Of a stretch of 64,000 nucleotides of DNA, positions 18,293-27,013 are shown piece by piece. Position 1 is the first letter of the stretch; every line of letters starts with the position of its first letter. A model generated the notes under the pieces. The model ran no database searches. It had not been told where the DNA came from and worked only from the letters and a program-made list of their open reading frames with translations. Made by a program: the position numbers and the translations under genes. Source of the DNA: Undibacterium sp. KW1 (GTDB lineage Bacteria > Pseudomonadota > Gammaproteobacteria > Burkholderiales > Burkholderiaceae_D). The DNA lies in assembly GCF_009937955.1 (NCBI RefSeq), contig NZ_AP018439.1, positions 3,410,001 to 3,474,000 on the forward strand. Direction: 5' to 3'.

Positions 18293-19390
18293 TTATTTCA
18301 AGCGAGCCAGTACCCGCAAATCATCACCCACTTGGCTGATTTCGTGAAATTGCAAAACACTCGCCTGATCCACATGTGTCAATTCAGGTAAATTAAATAA
18401 ACCAGCTCCACTACCCAACAGCTTGGGCGCCAGGTACAGCAATAATTCATTGACACAGCCTTGCGCAATCAATGCACCGTTCAGAGTCGCGCCTGCTTCC
18501 ACATGCAATTCATTGATTTGCCTGCGTCCCAGTTCTTGCATCAGGGCGGGCAAATCGACTTGCTGATTTGCACCTGGCAAGCAAATCACTTCTGCCCCGG
18601 CCTGTTCCAGTTGCACCTGTTTTTCAGCATCAGGCTCAGCACAGACAATCAAGGCCCCGCCTTGCAACACTTTGGCTTGTGGCGACATGCGCAGATGGGA
18701 GTCAACAATGATTTTTTGTGGCTGACGTGGCGTGTCTACGCCGCGGACATTCATCATGGGGTCATCTGCCAGCACGGTACCTATCCCAGTCAAAATCGCA
18801 TCAGCACGCGCCCGCCATTGATGACCGTCCCGCCTGGCTGCTGACCCGGTAATCCACTGGCTTTGGCCATTGCTCAAGGCGGTGATGCCATCGAGGCTAC
18901 CGGCAACTTTCATCCTGACCCAGGGCTTGCCGGTTTCCATGCGCTGGAAAAAACCTATGTTCAATTCGCGTGCCTGCAAGGCGAGATCAGGAAAAGTACC
19001 ACACTCAACTTCAACACCAGCTTCCCGTAAGATACTTAAACCGCGCCCTGCTACTTGTGGATTGGCATCCTGCATGGCAGCGACCACACGCGCAATACCG
19101 GCATCACGCAAACCGTTTGCACAAGGTGGTGTACGGCCAAAATGGCTACATGGTTCCAGCGTGACATAGGCTGTAGCGCCACGCACATCATGGCCTTTTG
19201 CGGCGGCGTCACGCAAGGCCTGCACCTCAGCATGCGCCTGCCCTACTGGCTGCGTCCAGCCCTGCCCCAGCACCTGACCATCACGCACTATCACGCAACC
19301 CACTTTGGGGTTGGGTGAAGTTTCTATGGTCGCGCGTCTGGCCAGCTCCAGCGCTTGCTGCATGTAAGCATAATCAGCCTGCTTATCCAT
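18293..19390 (-). CDS. ribD: Riboflavin biosynthesis bifunctional deaminase/reductase RibD
   Basis: 365 residues. The N-terminal deaminase domain has the zinc motif HAEV (about residue 52) and PCSHFGRTPPC (about 79-89); the C-terminal reductase domain starts near residue 150 (VRMKVAGSLDG) and has HVEAGATLNGALI. Together they convert the GTP-cyclohydrolase II product to the ribitylamino-uracil phosphate of riboflavin synthesis. ATG at 19390 is preferred, with GAGG 11 bases upstream; a GTG at 19402 is in frame. Follows apbC closely. No other rib genes are adjacent. Confidence 0.93.
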   Translation of the reverse strand: MDKQADYAYMQQALELARRATIETSPNPKVGCVIVRDGQVLGQGWTQPVGQAHAEVQALRDAAAKGHDVRGATAYVTLEPCSHFGRTPPCANGLRDAGIARVVAAMQDANPQVAGRGLSILREAGVEVECGTFPDLALQARELNIGFFQRMETGKPWVRMKVAGSLDGITALSNGQSQWITGSAARRDGHQWRARADAILTGIGTVLADDPMMNVRGVDTPRQPQKIIVDSHLRMSPQAKVLQGGALIVCAEPDAEKQVQLEQAGAEVICLPGANQQVDLPALMQELGRRQINELHVEAGATLNGALIAQGCVNELLLYLAPKLLGSGAGLFNLPELTHVDQASVLQFHEISQVGDDLRVLARLK

Positions 19391-19403
19391 ACTCGCCTGC
19401 ACC

Positions 19404-20492
19404 TCAGGTATTTTGTATGGTGATGGTGGGGAATTTGCTGGTCATGTCCTTGGCCTTTTCCGCAACCTTGATGGCAACCTTGCGGGCGATGTCTTTATAC
19501 AGACCGGCGATTTGCCCATCAGGTTCGGCAACCACGGTAGGTGTACCAGAATCAGCTTGCTGGCGTATGCTCATCGTCAAAGGCAGGCCACCGAGGAAAT
19601 CGACGCCAAAATCGGCGCACATTTTCTGACCACCGCCCTCGCCAAAAATATGCTCGGCATGACCACAGTTGGAGCAGATATGGATGCTCATGTTTTCGAC
19701 GATGCCCAGGATAGGGATACCGACTTTTTCAAACATCTTGAGTCCCTTGCGCGCATCCAGCAAGGCGATATCTTGTGGCGTTGTCACAATAATGGCGCCA
19801 GTCACCGGCACTTTTTGCGATAGAGTCAGTTGCACATCACCCGTACCTGGTGGCATATCAACGATGAGATAATCCAGGTCACGCCAATTGGTTTGCCCCA
19901 GCAATTGCTGCAGGGCCTGGGTAACAATGGGACCACGCCAGACCATGGGTTCATCCGGGTCTATCATAAAACCGATAGAGGATACCTGCAGACCATGGTT
20001 TTCCAATGGCTCCATGGTTTTACCGTCGACCGTTTCAGGGCGACCAGAAATACCCATCATCATGGGTTGCGAAGGGCCGTAGATGTCGGCATCCAGAATA
20101 CCGACCGCCGCACCCTCTGCAGCCAGCGCCAGCGCCAGATTCACAGCGGTGGTCGATTTGCCGACCCCGCCCTTGCCAGAGGCAACTGCAATAATGTTCT
20201 TGACCTTGGGCATGAGCTTGATACCAGGCTGCACCGCATGCGCAATGATTTTTGAACTCACATTGACACTGACCTTGCTCACACCAGGCAGGGCAGCAAT
20301 GGCTGCAACTACGGCAGCGCGCATCATTTCAAACTGGCTTTTGGCCGGGTAACCCAGTTCAACATCCAGGCTCACATCTGCGCCTTCTATCTTGATATTT
20401 TTTACTGATTTAGTCGTTATCAGGTCTTTATTCGTGTTTGGGTCTGTCACTTTTGCCAATGCGGCTTTAATGTCGTCAACTGTAATACTCAT
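19404..20492 (-). CDS. apbC: Fe-S cluster carrier ATPase Mrp/ApbC
   Basis: 362 residues. An N-terminal DUF59/MIP18 domain (about 1-85) precedes a P-loop domain with deviant Walker A GKGGVGKST (about 101-109) and DADIYGPSQP. A CSNC motif near residue 278 could hold the bridging Fe-S cluster. Known family role: carrying and inserting Fe-S clusters. The ATG at 20492 has GGAG seven bases upstream, better than the upstream ATG at 20504. Its start overlaps a possible 49-codon ORF. Confidence 0.94.
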   Translation of the reverse strand: MSITVDDIKAALAKVTDPNTNKDLITTKSVKNIKIEGADVSLDVELGYPAKSQFEMMRAAVVAAIAALPGVSKVSVNVSSKIIAHAVQPGIKLMPKVKNIIAVASGKGGVGKSTTAVNLALALAAEGAAVGILDADIYGPSQPMMMGISGRPETVDGKTMEPLENHGLQVSSIGFMIDPDEPMVWRGPIVTQALQQLLGQTNWRDLDYLIVDMPPGTGDVQLTLSQKVPVTGAIIVTTPQDIALLDARKGLKMFEKVGIPILGIVENMSIHICSNCGHAEHIFGEGGGQKMCADFGVDFLGGLPLTMSIRQQADSGTPTVVAEPDGQIAGLYKDIARKVAIKVAEKAKDMTSKFPTITIQNT

Positions 20493-20625
20493 GCAATTCT
20501 CCATAGATATCCTGCAAGTCTAGCGCAATTTGTGCGTCTGGGCTGCAATACCCTTGCTGATAGGCTTGTTGTAAGGGTGCATCTTGAGAAGATACAAACT
20601 CCTTTGCCAAATAAAGTTCAAGCAT
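20476..20625 (-). CDS. Possible small protein upstream of apbC
   Basis: 49 residues (begins MLELYLAKEF, acidic, ends LHEYYS). AGGG lies six bases before the ATG, and the 3' end overlaps the apbC start by 17 bases, as in translational coupling. Composition is protein-like (amphipathic, two Cys-free helices), but I recognise no family. It could equally be a chance frame in the apbC leader. Confidence 0.4.
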   Translation of the reverse strand: MLELYLAKEFVSSQDAPLQQAYQQGYCSPDAQIALDLQDIYGELHEYYS

Positions 20626-20672
20626 AATAGCCCTGCGCTCATTTGTTTTTATAAGAAAATCAGGAGAAATTG

Positions 20673-21359
20673 ATGCAAATCCAAGCAAAACTGCCGCCCC
20701 GCAAATTCCGCCTGCCATTATCTGTTTTGGGATTGCTCAGTTATTCACTAACTGCCCAGGCTGGCTTGCTGGTGGGGCATTTGACCGACAAGAACGGGCA
20801 AGCCATGGGCAATGCTGTTCTGTTCGCAACGCCGCTGGACACCCCATCTCCCGCCAAAAAACCGGGCGAAACCAGTGTGGTGGCACAAGAAAATTATGCC
20901 TTCAGCCCCTTCCTGACTGTCATACGCAGCGGCACACAGGTGCGTTTTCCCAACAAGGATAATCACGAGCATCACCTGAAATCATTTTCTCCTGCAAAGA
21001 CCTTTGAATTGCGCGTGAACAGCAAGAAAGAAGAACCTGCGCCTATCCTGTTTGATAAAGCGGGTGAAGTAGCCCTGGTTTGCCACTTCCACGACTGGAT
21101 GCGCGGTTATATTTATGTGGTTGATACACCATATTTTTCCAGGACTGATGCATCGGGCAGTGTCGCCCTTAACAATCTGCCAGCAGGTAAATATGAAGTC
21201 AAAGCCTGGGCACCGAATATGTTTGGCGAACCCTTGGCACAAACCGTGCAAGTGGCCAATGATGGGCCAACCAATGTCAAATTTCAGTTCAATTTCGTGC
21301 CCAAGGCACCGCCAGCACCCCGCAACTTGAGCAAGAGTGCGACATTTGGTTATGACTGA
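20673..21359 (+). CDS. Exported cupredoxin-like (type I copper) protein
   Basis: 228 residues with a signal peptide (cleavage near TAQA, about residue 30). A plastocyanin-like region has a complete set of candidate copper ligands: His in NHEHHLKSF (about 103-110), then Cys, His and Met in VCHFHDWMRG (about 139-148). A C-terminal carboxypeptidase-regulatory-like beta domain (LPAGKYEVKAWAPN) follows. Resembles proteins annotated as methylamine utilisation proteins, but no mau genes are present. AGGAG lies six bases before the ATG. Likely a periplasmic electron carrier; partner unknown. Confidence 0.8.
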   Translation: MQIQAKLPPRKFRLPLSVLGLLSYSLTAQAGLLVGHLTDKNGQAMGNAVLFATPLDTPSPAKKPGETSVVAQENYAFSPFLTVIRSGTQVRFPNKDNHEHHLKSFSPAKTFELRVNSKKEEPAPILFDKAGEVALVCHFHDWMRGYIYVVDTPYFSRTDASGSVALNNLPAGKYEVKAWAPNMFGEPLAQTVQVANDGPTNVKFQFNFVPKAPPAPRNLSKSATFGYD

Positions 21360-21375
21360 TTGCCTGCAATTTGCA

Positions 21376-21402
21376 GATTGCCTGGCATTGCGCCAGGCAA
21401 TC
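21376..21402. terminator. Perfect stem-loop between convergent genes
   Basis: GATTGCCTGGC (21376-21386) pairs with GCCAGGCAATC (21392-21402) around five bases. No T-run, so it may be a Rho-dependent end or mRNA stabiliser. Confidence 0.5.
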
Positions 21403-21929
21403 GTAATCAACTTAATGAGCGCTTAATCACGCCTTAGCTGGTCTGCATTTGCTGCTGAAAAGTCAGTACGATAAATTCTGCAGGATGCACGAGCGCGACC
21501 ATGACCGTGACATTCATCACGCCGTCAAGTATGTCCTGGGCTGTCATGGCAGTTCCCAACCCTACACTGACACTATATGCATCCGCTGGTTTACTGCCAA
21601 CCAGTGCACCGTACTTCCATTGCGCATTCAAGAAATTGCTGATGACGGCACTCACGCTGGTCCAGGTCAGATTATCGTTAGCCTGAAATACATAGGCCTG
21701 CAAGGCAGCTTTAACCGATTGCTCTATCATCATCGCCGTACGCCTGACACTGATATAGCGCCAGTCATCGCTATTCCCCGCCAGGGTACGGGCGCCCCAG
21801 ACCAACAAGCCATAGTTGGGAAACATGCGTATCGCATTCACGGCCAGGCCATTCAAGGGTACATTCAAGCTGCCCTGCTCCTGGTCGCTAATCGTTACTA
21901 CAGGAGAAATGGCATTGATGATGGTTGTA

Positions 21930-22186
21930 TTGGCGGGCGACTGAAAAACGCCAAAAGTATGGTCTGTACGTGCATATACGCCAGCCATCGCTGCAGCTGG
22001 TGGTAACAGGTTAACGCTGGTAGCGATATTGTTCATGCAGGTTTGATACAGAGGTGATACTGCCATCAGGCTTTGATGGCGCTGACGCACTGCCACTGCA
22101 TCACCTGCCTGAGTCAACGAGCTGACAATACTGAGATAAGACTGCAACCTGGGCGCTGGCGCATCCGTTGCAGAGGGTGGAAATAA
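21930..22186. repeat. 257-bp direct tandem duplication, copy A
   Basis: Starts TTGGCGGGCGACTG and ends GGTGGAAATAA. Identical to copy B over its full length as read by eye. Lies inside the sheath gene. Confidence 0.95.
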
Positions 22187-22443
22187 TTGGCGGGCGACTG
22201 AAAAACGCCAAAAGTATGGTCTGTACGTGCATATACGCCAGCCATCGCTGCAGCTGGTGGTAACAGGTTAACGCTGGTAGCGATATTGTTCATGCAGGTT
22301 TGATACAGAGGTGATACTGCCATCAGGCTTTGATGGCGCTGACGCACTGCCACTGCATCACCTGCCTGAGTCAACGAGCTGACAATACTGAGATAAGACT
22401 GCAACCTGGGCGCTGGCGCATCCGTTGCAGAGGGTGGAAATAA
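22187..22443. repeat. 257-bp direct tandem duplication, copy B
   Basis: Immediately abuts copy A. Essentially no microhomology at the junction (about one base). This copy is in frame with the sheath start codon. Confidence 0.95.
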
Positions 22444-23263
22444 AGTGGGTGCTTCCGTCGTCAAATCTGCCACCAGTAGAGCCAAGGTGGTGGCTGAAAT
22501 CCATCTGTAGTCGATATCACTCATGCTGACGATATTCGTGTTCAGCCAGGGATAATAACTGACACCATATTTATTGAACTCTTCGCCGAGCCCGGCAATC
22601 CTGTAAAAACCACCACTACCCGTACCACCTGTGATGGGATCTTGCGCAGTGCCATCCGCAGGCAAATAGCCATTGCGCACGTCCAGCACGCACATGAGAT
22701 GTTGCGATTGCTCACAGCTTTGCAATGCCAGTTGCGACACGCTGGCCCAGTCATCGAGACTGAGATGCACAGCATCTGGCATGACCAGCAAATCGGCTTC
22801 TGTGCAGCCAGAAGCTATGGGCAGAGCGTTGGTATACGCGTCTTTGCCAAAGGCGCCAGCAGCAATCACCTCATCATACGTACCAAGAGAAAGTACATAG
22901 CAAATCCCGCCACCATTATTGAAAAACAATTCCAGGCCAAAGTACAGGCCAAAAGCCGGAGCAGCATTATTGGCCTGGTATGGCGGTGTTGCCTGGCTAT
23001 TGCTGACGTAGTCATACTCTATCTGTGGAGCAGCACCAAAGATATCAATGTACTCGGCCAGGGACGAAATGCGTACCGGCAGAGTTGCATTGGCTGCCTT
23101 GGCGCCGTTTTTTTCTGTATAGCCAAGAAATACCGGAATACCGGTGGGCACTGCCACCACGGTACTGGAAAAACCATCCACTTCCGTGACATAAACACCT
23201 GGTGTTGCGCGTTGTTCTATCATGCCTGGATACTCCCTGGTAGTGTGCCTGATAATTCCGGCT

Positions 23264-23863
23264 TTAAAATGATGAGCCGGGTCCAGCTAAAAATGCCAGC
23301 TCATCCGCAGTAGATGTACGTCCGAGTATCGCATTCCTGTGCGGGAAACGACCAAAGCGTCCAATAATCGCACGGTGCTTTATCGCGAATTTATAAAAGC
23401 CATCAAAAGTCTCGCGCTGTGCTTCTGGCACCTCGCGCCGCAATGCGTCATACAAAGCAACCGATTTGTCCTGATCTGCCAGCGACTCTGAGTGTTCGAG
23501 TGGCAGATAAAAGAATACTCTTTGTATGGGGCGCAACTGACGGTCTGCCTGCAATTGCAGCCCTGCCTCACAGTAAAGCCTGGCCTGCGCATCATAGGCA
23601 AAAGATTCAGGCAGGTTCCTGTACATATTCCTGGGGAACTGATCACAAAGAATAATCAGCGCCAGTCTGCCCTCGGCGGTATTTTCCCAGCCCGACAATT
23701 CCCCCTGTATGGCTTGCTCGGTGAGGTTGGCAAAACCGTCCCTGATTGCAGCATCCAGGTCATCGCTCTTGGACCACCATAGCTTGGCCTGGGATTGCGC
23801 AGTCTTTGCATCGTCGACATCCAGGCCAAACCAGAAATTTAATACTGCATGTACATCATCCAT
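23264..23863 (-). CDS. DUF924 family protein
   Basis: 199 residues, typical length. Family blocks: LNFWFGL near the start, LWWSKSDDLDAAI, LALIILCDQFPRNMYR (about 70-85), RVFFYLPLEHSESL and GRFPHRNAILGRTSTADE near the end. TPR-like helical fold, cytoplasmic, no known activity. Divergent from the GbsR/MarR-type regulator gene with about 110 bases between. Confidence 0.88.
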   Translation of the reverse strand: MDDVHAVLNFWFGLDVDDAKTAQSQAKLWWSKSDDLDAAIRDGFANLTEQAIQGELSGWENTAEGRLALIILCDQFPRNMYRNLPESFAYDAQARLYCEAGLQLQADRQLRPIQRVFFYLPLEHSESLADQDKSVALYDALRREVPEAQRETFDGFYKFAIKHRAIIGRFGRFPHRNAILGRTSTADELAFLAGPGSSF

Positions 23864-23937
23864 CTATGCGCCCCTCAGATTTAAGCTTCATTGTGAGCAA
23901 TTTTATCTTTTCATTAAGGAAATTAATAATTCTTTTA

Positions 23938-23955
23938 TTTCTGTCTTGACTGAAA
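23938..23955. promoter_or_regulatory. Inverted-repeat operator upstream of the GbsR-type regulator
   Basis: TTTCTGT-CTTG-ACTGAAA: 7-bp arms around four bases, one mismatch. The same pattern (TTTCTGT-N4-ACAGAAA) occurs upstream of the DCC gene at 24585-24602, so it is a good candidate for an autoregulatory site. It lies 20-43 bases before the regulator start. Confidence 0.6.
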
Positions 23956-23974
23956 TAAAGGAATTAACTACACT

Positions 23975-24514
23975 GTGCTCATGGAACTTACACCCGTCAA
24001 ACAAAAATTTATCCTGCACTGGGGCGAAATGGGCACCTTATGGGGTGTTAACCGTACCGTAAGCCAGATACATGCTCTGCTGTATATCGTCGGTTGCCCC
24101 ATGCAGGCAGAAGAAATTGCGGACACCTTGGGTGTAGCAAGATCGAATGTCTCCAATTCGCTCAAAGAGCTGCAAAACTGGAAGCTGGTAAAACTGGCGC
24201 ATGTCATGGGTGACCGCAGGGCGCATTATGAAACTTCGCTGGATGTCTGGGAATTGTTCCGCACGGTAGTACGTGAACGCAAGGAAAGAGAATTCAATCC
24301 TACCATCGCTACCCTGCAGCAATGTCTGGATAGCCCGGAACTGGATCAGGAAGACAAGGCCACGCAGTTGCGTATAGCAGAAACCCTGGCGCTGATGAAG
24401 ACTGTCACCACCTGGACCGATGAAATGCTGAGGCTGGAACCAAATACCCTGATGAAGCTCTTGAAGATGGGTGCGGCAGTACAAAAATTTGTGCGCGGGG
24501 ATGACAAGCAATAA
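23975..24514 (+). CDS. GbsR/MarR-type winged-helix transcriptional regulator
   Basis: 179 residues. A winged-helix domain covers about residues 10-95 (AEEIADTLGVARSNVSNSLKELQNW is the helix-turn-helix region, shown in part by LGVARSNVSNSL), followed by a helical C-terminal dimerisation part. Start is GTG 23975 (AAGGA 12 bases upstream) or ATG 23981. It is followed by a terminator, then by the DCC/SDR/DUF2269 operon, and both promoters carry the same palindrome. I infer it controls itself and that operon; the ligand is unknown. Confidence 0.85.
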   Translation: MLMELTPVKQKFILHWGEMGTLWGVNRTVSQIHALLYIVGCPMQAEEIADTLGVARSNVSNSLKELQNWKLVKLAHVMGDRRAHYETSLDVWELFRTVVRERKEREFNPTIATLQQCLDSPELDQEDKATQLRIAETLALMKTVTTWTDEMLRLEPNTLMKLLKMGAAVQKFVRGDDKQ

Positions 24515-24551
24515 GCTTGCTGTAATAAGTTTGCCATCTGATTCGCACAAG

Positions 24552-24576
24552 AAAAAATGCTCAGGCATTTTTTTTG
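24552..24576 (+). terminator. Terminator after the regulator gene
   Basis: AAAAAATGC / GCATTTTTT around TCAG, with a T-run. GC content of the stem is low, so termination may be partial. Confidence 0.65.
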
Positions 24577-24584
24577 AAGATAAA

Positions 24585-24602
24585 TTTCTGTTTAGACAGA
24601 AA
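24585..24602. promoter_or_regulatory. Perfect palindromic operator upstream of the DCC operon
   Basis: TTTCTGT-TTAG-ACAGAAA, perfect 7-bp arms. Ends 36 bases before the DCC start codon, so it overlaps or adjoins the promoter. Matches the site at 23938-23955. Confidence 0.7.
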
Positions 24603-24638
24603 TATCAGAAATAAAAGTTAAAATTGAGAAAGACTAAA

Positions 24639-25076
24639 ATGAGCGACTATCCACTGACCGTTTTGTATGACGCATCCTGCCCTGTCTGCAAGCTGGAGAT
24701 GGACAATTTGCGTGAGCGCGATCAATTGAATAAATTAAATTTCATTGATGCTTCAGCGCCTGGTTTTGATGTCGCAAAATATGGCGTGAGTTTGACAGAA
24801 GTGATGCGCGTCATCCATGGCATCAAACCCGATGGCACAGTCGTGACTGGTGTAGAAGTCATACACCTCGCCTATCGCGCCGCTGGTCTGGGTTGGCTGA
24901 CGGCATTCAGCAATTGGCCCATACTCAAACCCATCTGCAACTGGGGCTATGAGCATTTCGCCAAAAACCGTCACTGGGTTTCTGAAGTATTTGCCGATTC
25001 CATCTTGCGCATTGCTGCAAGACGCGCTGAAAAACGGAGCCGCGCATGTAAAGAAGGGCGCTGCAACATCAAATAG
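24639..25076 (+). CDS. DCC-family thiol-disulfide oxidoreductase-like protein (DUF393)
   Basis: 145 residues. N-terminal signature LYDASCPVCKLEM gives a CPVC redox motif (Cys 14 and 17) in a thioredoxin-like fold. ATG at 24639 has GAGAAAG seven bases upstream; a TTG at 24624 is in frame. First gene of an operon with an SDR-DoxX fusion and DUF2269. Probably a redox protein; no substrate is known. Confidence 0.87.
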   Translation: MSDYPLTVLYDASCPVCKLEMDNLRERDQLNKLNFIDASAPGFDVAKYGVSLTEVMRVIHGIKPDGTVVTGVEVIHLAYRAAGLGWLTAFSNWPILKPICNWGYEHFAKNRHWVSEVFADSILRIAARRAEKRSRACKEGRCNIK

Positions 25077-25155
25077 AATTTACGCAAAACCGGCACAGTT
25101 GCAGTGCAGCGCCTGGCCCGGACAATGTTGCGTAAGCCCTTACAAGAACAAGATC

Positions 25156-26481
25156 ATGAAAATTCTTATCTGCGGCGCCCGAGGTTTTTTAGGCCGCCAT
25201 ATCAGCCATGTTTTGCAAGACGCCGGGCATGAAGTCTGGCATGGCGTACGCCAACCCAAACTGCCTGAACGCCTGACTGATCCTGAAGAAATAGCGATCA
25301 ATTATGCGCAGGATACCGAGCCAGCCATCTGGGAAAAACGTCTGCGCAGCCTTGGGCAAATTGATGTCATCATCAATGCCGTCGGCATACTCAATGAAAC
25401 ACCAGAATTAAGTTTTGATGCCATCCATCGAGATGCACCTGCTGCCTTGTTTTATGCAGCAGACAGATGTGGCGTCAAAGCAGTCGTACAAATATCTGCC
25501 CTCGGTGGTACGAACGAGGCTGAACATCCTGAAACCATGACGGGCTATATGCGCAGCAAGCGCGCTGCTGACAAGGTACTCATGGATATCGGCCCTGGTG
25601 GCCTCAGCTACCTGATCCTGCGCCCTTCTTTGGTGGTTGGCATTGATGGTGGTAGTAGCCAGTTATTCCGGGGCATGACCAGCTTACCTGTGCTTGGCTT
25701 GCCGGGGCGTGGTGAGCAACAAGTACAACCCGTTCATGTAGATGACTTGTGCGCGGCAATCGCGCTCTGGCTTGCAGATGAAAACCGTCATAGCATGGTC
25801 TTGAATGCCGTTGGCCCGCAAGCCATGTCTTACCGGGGCATGCTGGAAATTTATCGATCAGCCATGGGCATGCCTGCACAATACATGTTTTCTATCCCCA
25901 TGCCTGTGATGCGTTTCGCTGCCAGTGCGGCCACACTGTTGCCGCAAAATCTGCTGACACCAGATAGTTTACGCATGCTGGAACAAGACAATGTAGCCGA
26001 TGCCACGAGCTTTGCAACACATCTGGGCAGGCCAGCAAAATCGCATAAAGACTGGTTCACGGGCATCCCTGACCATATGCTCGCCAGCAGCGCGATTGCA
26101 GGCTGGAGCCTGCCATTATTTCGCTATGCACTGGCCCTGGTCTGGTTTGTCACTGCGGCTGTATCGTTTGGTCTTTACCCGATCTCTGGCAGTCTGGCTT
26201 TATTGCAGCCTTTAGGACTCAGCGGGGCACCTGCGATGTTCATGCTGATGGCCGCATCGACCCTTGATTTGTGTCTGGGTCTGGCTACCCTGCTCTGGCC
26301 AAGACGCATTTTATGGCTGATGCAAATTGCCCTGATTGTCGGTTATAGCGGCATCATTGCGATTTACTCGCCTGAATATTATTTACATCCATTTGGCCCG
26401 GTTCTGAAAAACCTTCCTATCCTGGCTTTACTCGCTTATTTATTTGCTCATCAAACAGACACACGAAAAGACACAAAATGA
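25156..26481 (+). CDS. Atypical SDR (NAD(P)-binding) fused to a DoxX-like membrane domain
   Basis: 441 residues from ATG 25156; the longer frame upstream overlaps the DCC gene in another frame and is rejected. Residues 1-290 are an atypical short-chain dehydrogenase with the dinucleotide loop GARGFLGRH (6-14), VVQISALGG, and YMRSKRAAD. Residues about 315-435 hold four hydrophobic spans of DoxX-like type. The arrangement suggests a membrane-tethered oxidoreductase working with the DCC protein. It overlaps the next gene by four bases (ATGA). Confidence 0.85.
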   Translation: MKILICGARGFLGRHISHVLQDAGHEVWHGVRQPKLPERLTDPEEIAINYAQDTEPAIWEKRLRSLGQIDVIINAVGILNETPELSFDAIHRDAPAALFYAADRCGVKAVVQISALGGTNEAEHPETMTGYMRSKRAADKVLMDIGPGGLSYLILRPSLVVGIDGGSSQLFRGMTSLPVLGLPGRGEQQVQPVHVDDLCAAIALWLADENRHSMVLNAVGPQAMSYRGMLEIYRSAMGMPAQYMFSIPMPVMRFAASAATLLPQNLLTPDSLRMLEQDNVADATSFATHLGRPAKSHKDWFTGIPDHMLASSAIAGWSLPLFRYALALVWFVTAAVSFGLYPISGSLALLQPLGLSGAPAMFMLMAASTLDLCLGLATLLWPRRILWLMQIALIVGYSGIIAIYSPEYYLHPFGPVLKNLPILALLAYLFAHQTDTRKDTK

Positions 26482-26951
26482 ACACCTATCTCTTGCTTAA
26501 AACCCTGCATGTCCTGTCTTCTGTCTTACTGGTTGGTACCGGTTTTGGCTCGGCGTTTTATATGTTTTTCACCAATCGCAGCAGGCAATTCAAGGCACAA
26601 GTCGTGGTTGCACGGCTGGTCGTACTGGCTGACTGGTGCTTTACCACACCTGCCGTAATCATCCAGCCACTGACCGGCTTTGCCATGGTGCACATGGCAG
26701 GCTGGCCCTTGAGCACACCCTGGATCATGTGGTCCTTTGTCTTGTACCTGTTTGCCGGTGCCTGCTGGTTGCCTGTGGTATGGCTGCAAATACGCATGAA
26801 AGCCATGCTCGAAGTTGCAGATGCCAACAACACGACTGTGCTGCCAGAGCTGTACTGGCGCTATGCAAAGATATGGGAATGGCTGGGCTACCCTGCATTC
26901 ATCGCCATGATAGGTGTTTATTTCCTGATGGTGAACAAGCCCAGTTTTTAA
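26478..26951 (+). CDS. DUF2269 integral membrane protein
   Basis: 157 residues, about four membrane spans. The start YLLLKTLHVLSSVLLVGTGFGSAF is typical of DUF2269 (part quoted as KTLHVLSSVLLVGTG). Translationally coupled to the SDR-DoxX gene through ATGA. Last gene of the operon. Function unknown; conserved His near the start of helix 1 would suit a cofactor or proton role, but this is speculation. Confidence 0.82.
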   Translation: MNTYLLLKTLHVLSSVLLVGTGFGSAFYMFFTNRSRQFKAQVVVARLVVLADWCFTTPAVIIQPLTGFAMVHMAGWPLSTPWIMWSFVLYLFAGACWLPVVWLQIRMKAMLEVADANNTTVLPELYWRYAKIWEWLGYPAFIAMIGVYFLMVNKPSF

Positions 26952-27013
26952 TAACTGGAGACATCCAAATATAGCCAGCCTGCTGACGGCAACAGACTGG
27001 CTGCCCTCACTAT

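Larger units (their letters stand above)
21434..23223 (-). pseudogene. Contractile phage-tail-type sheath protein, frameshifted by an internal tandem duplication
   Basis: The N-terminal frame (22114-23223, from MIEQRATPGVYVTEVDGFSS) has the classic sheath start; the C-terminal frame ends PAEFIVLTFQQQMQ, also typical. Between them a 257-bp block is present twice in tandem (21930-22186 and 22187-22443), identical by eye. As 257 is not a multiple of three, the first frame ends after 369 residues in nonsense and the second half is out of frame. Removing one copy gives an exact 511-codon frame (510 residues), the size of a normal sheath. The downstream half begins only at a TTG inside the repeat, so it is not an independent gene. 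No tube, baseplate or other tail genes are nearby. An assembly error is possible. Confidence 0.88.

Noticed and set aside
21434..22147. Independent 237-residue gene for a second sheath-like protein
   Set aside because: It starts only at a TTG inside the 257-bp duplicated block and is the out-of-frame 3' half of the broken sheath gene.
24949..25155. Longer 510-residue start for the SDR-DoxX protein
   Set aside because: The extension overlaps the DCC gene in another frame; the family starts at MKILICGARGFLG (25156).
26973..27002. Terminator between DUF2269 and the GH2 gene
   Set aside because: AGCCAG/CTGGCT can pair, but the inner stem is interrupted and no T-run follows; not supported well enough to list.
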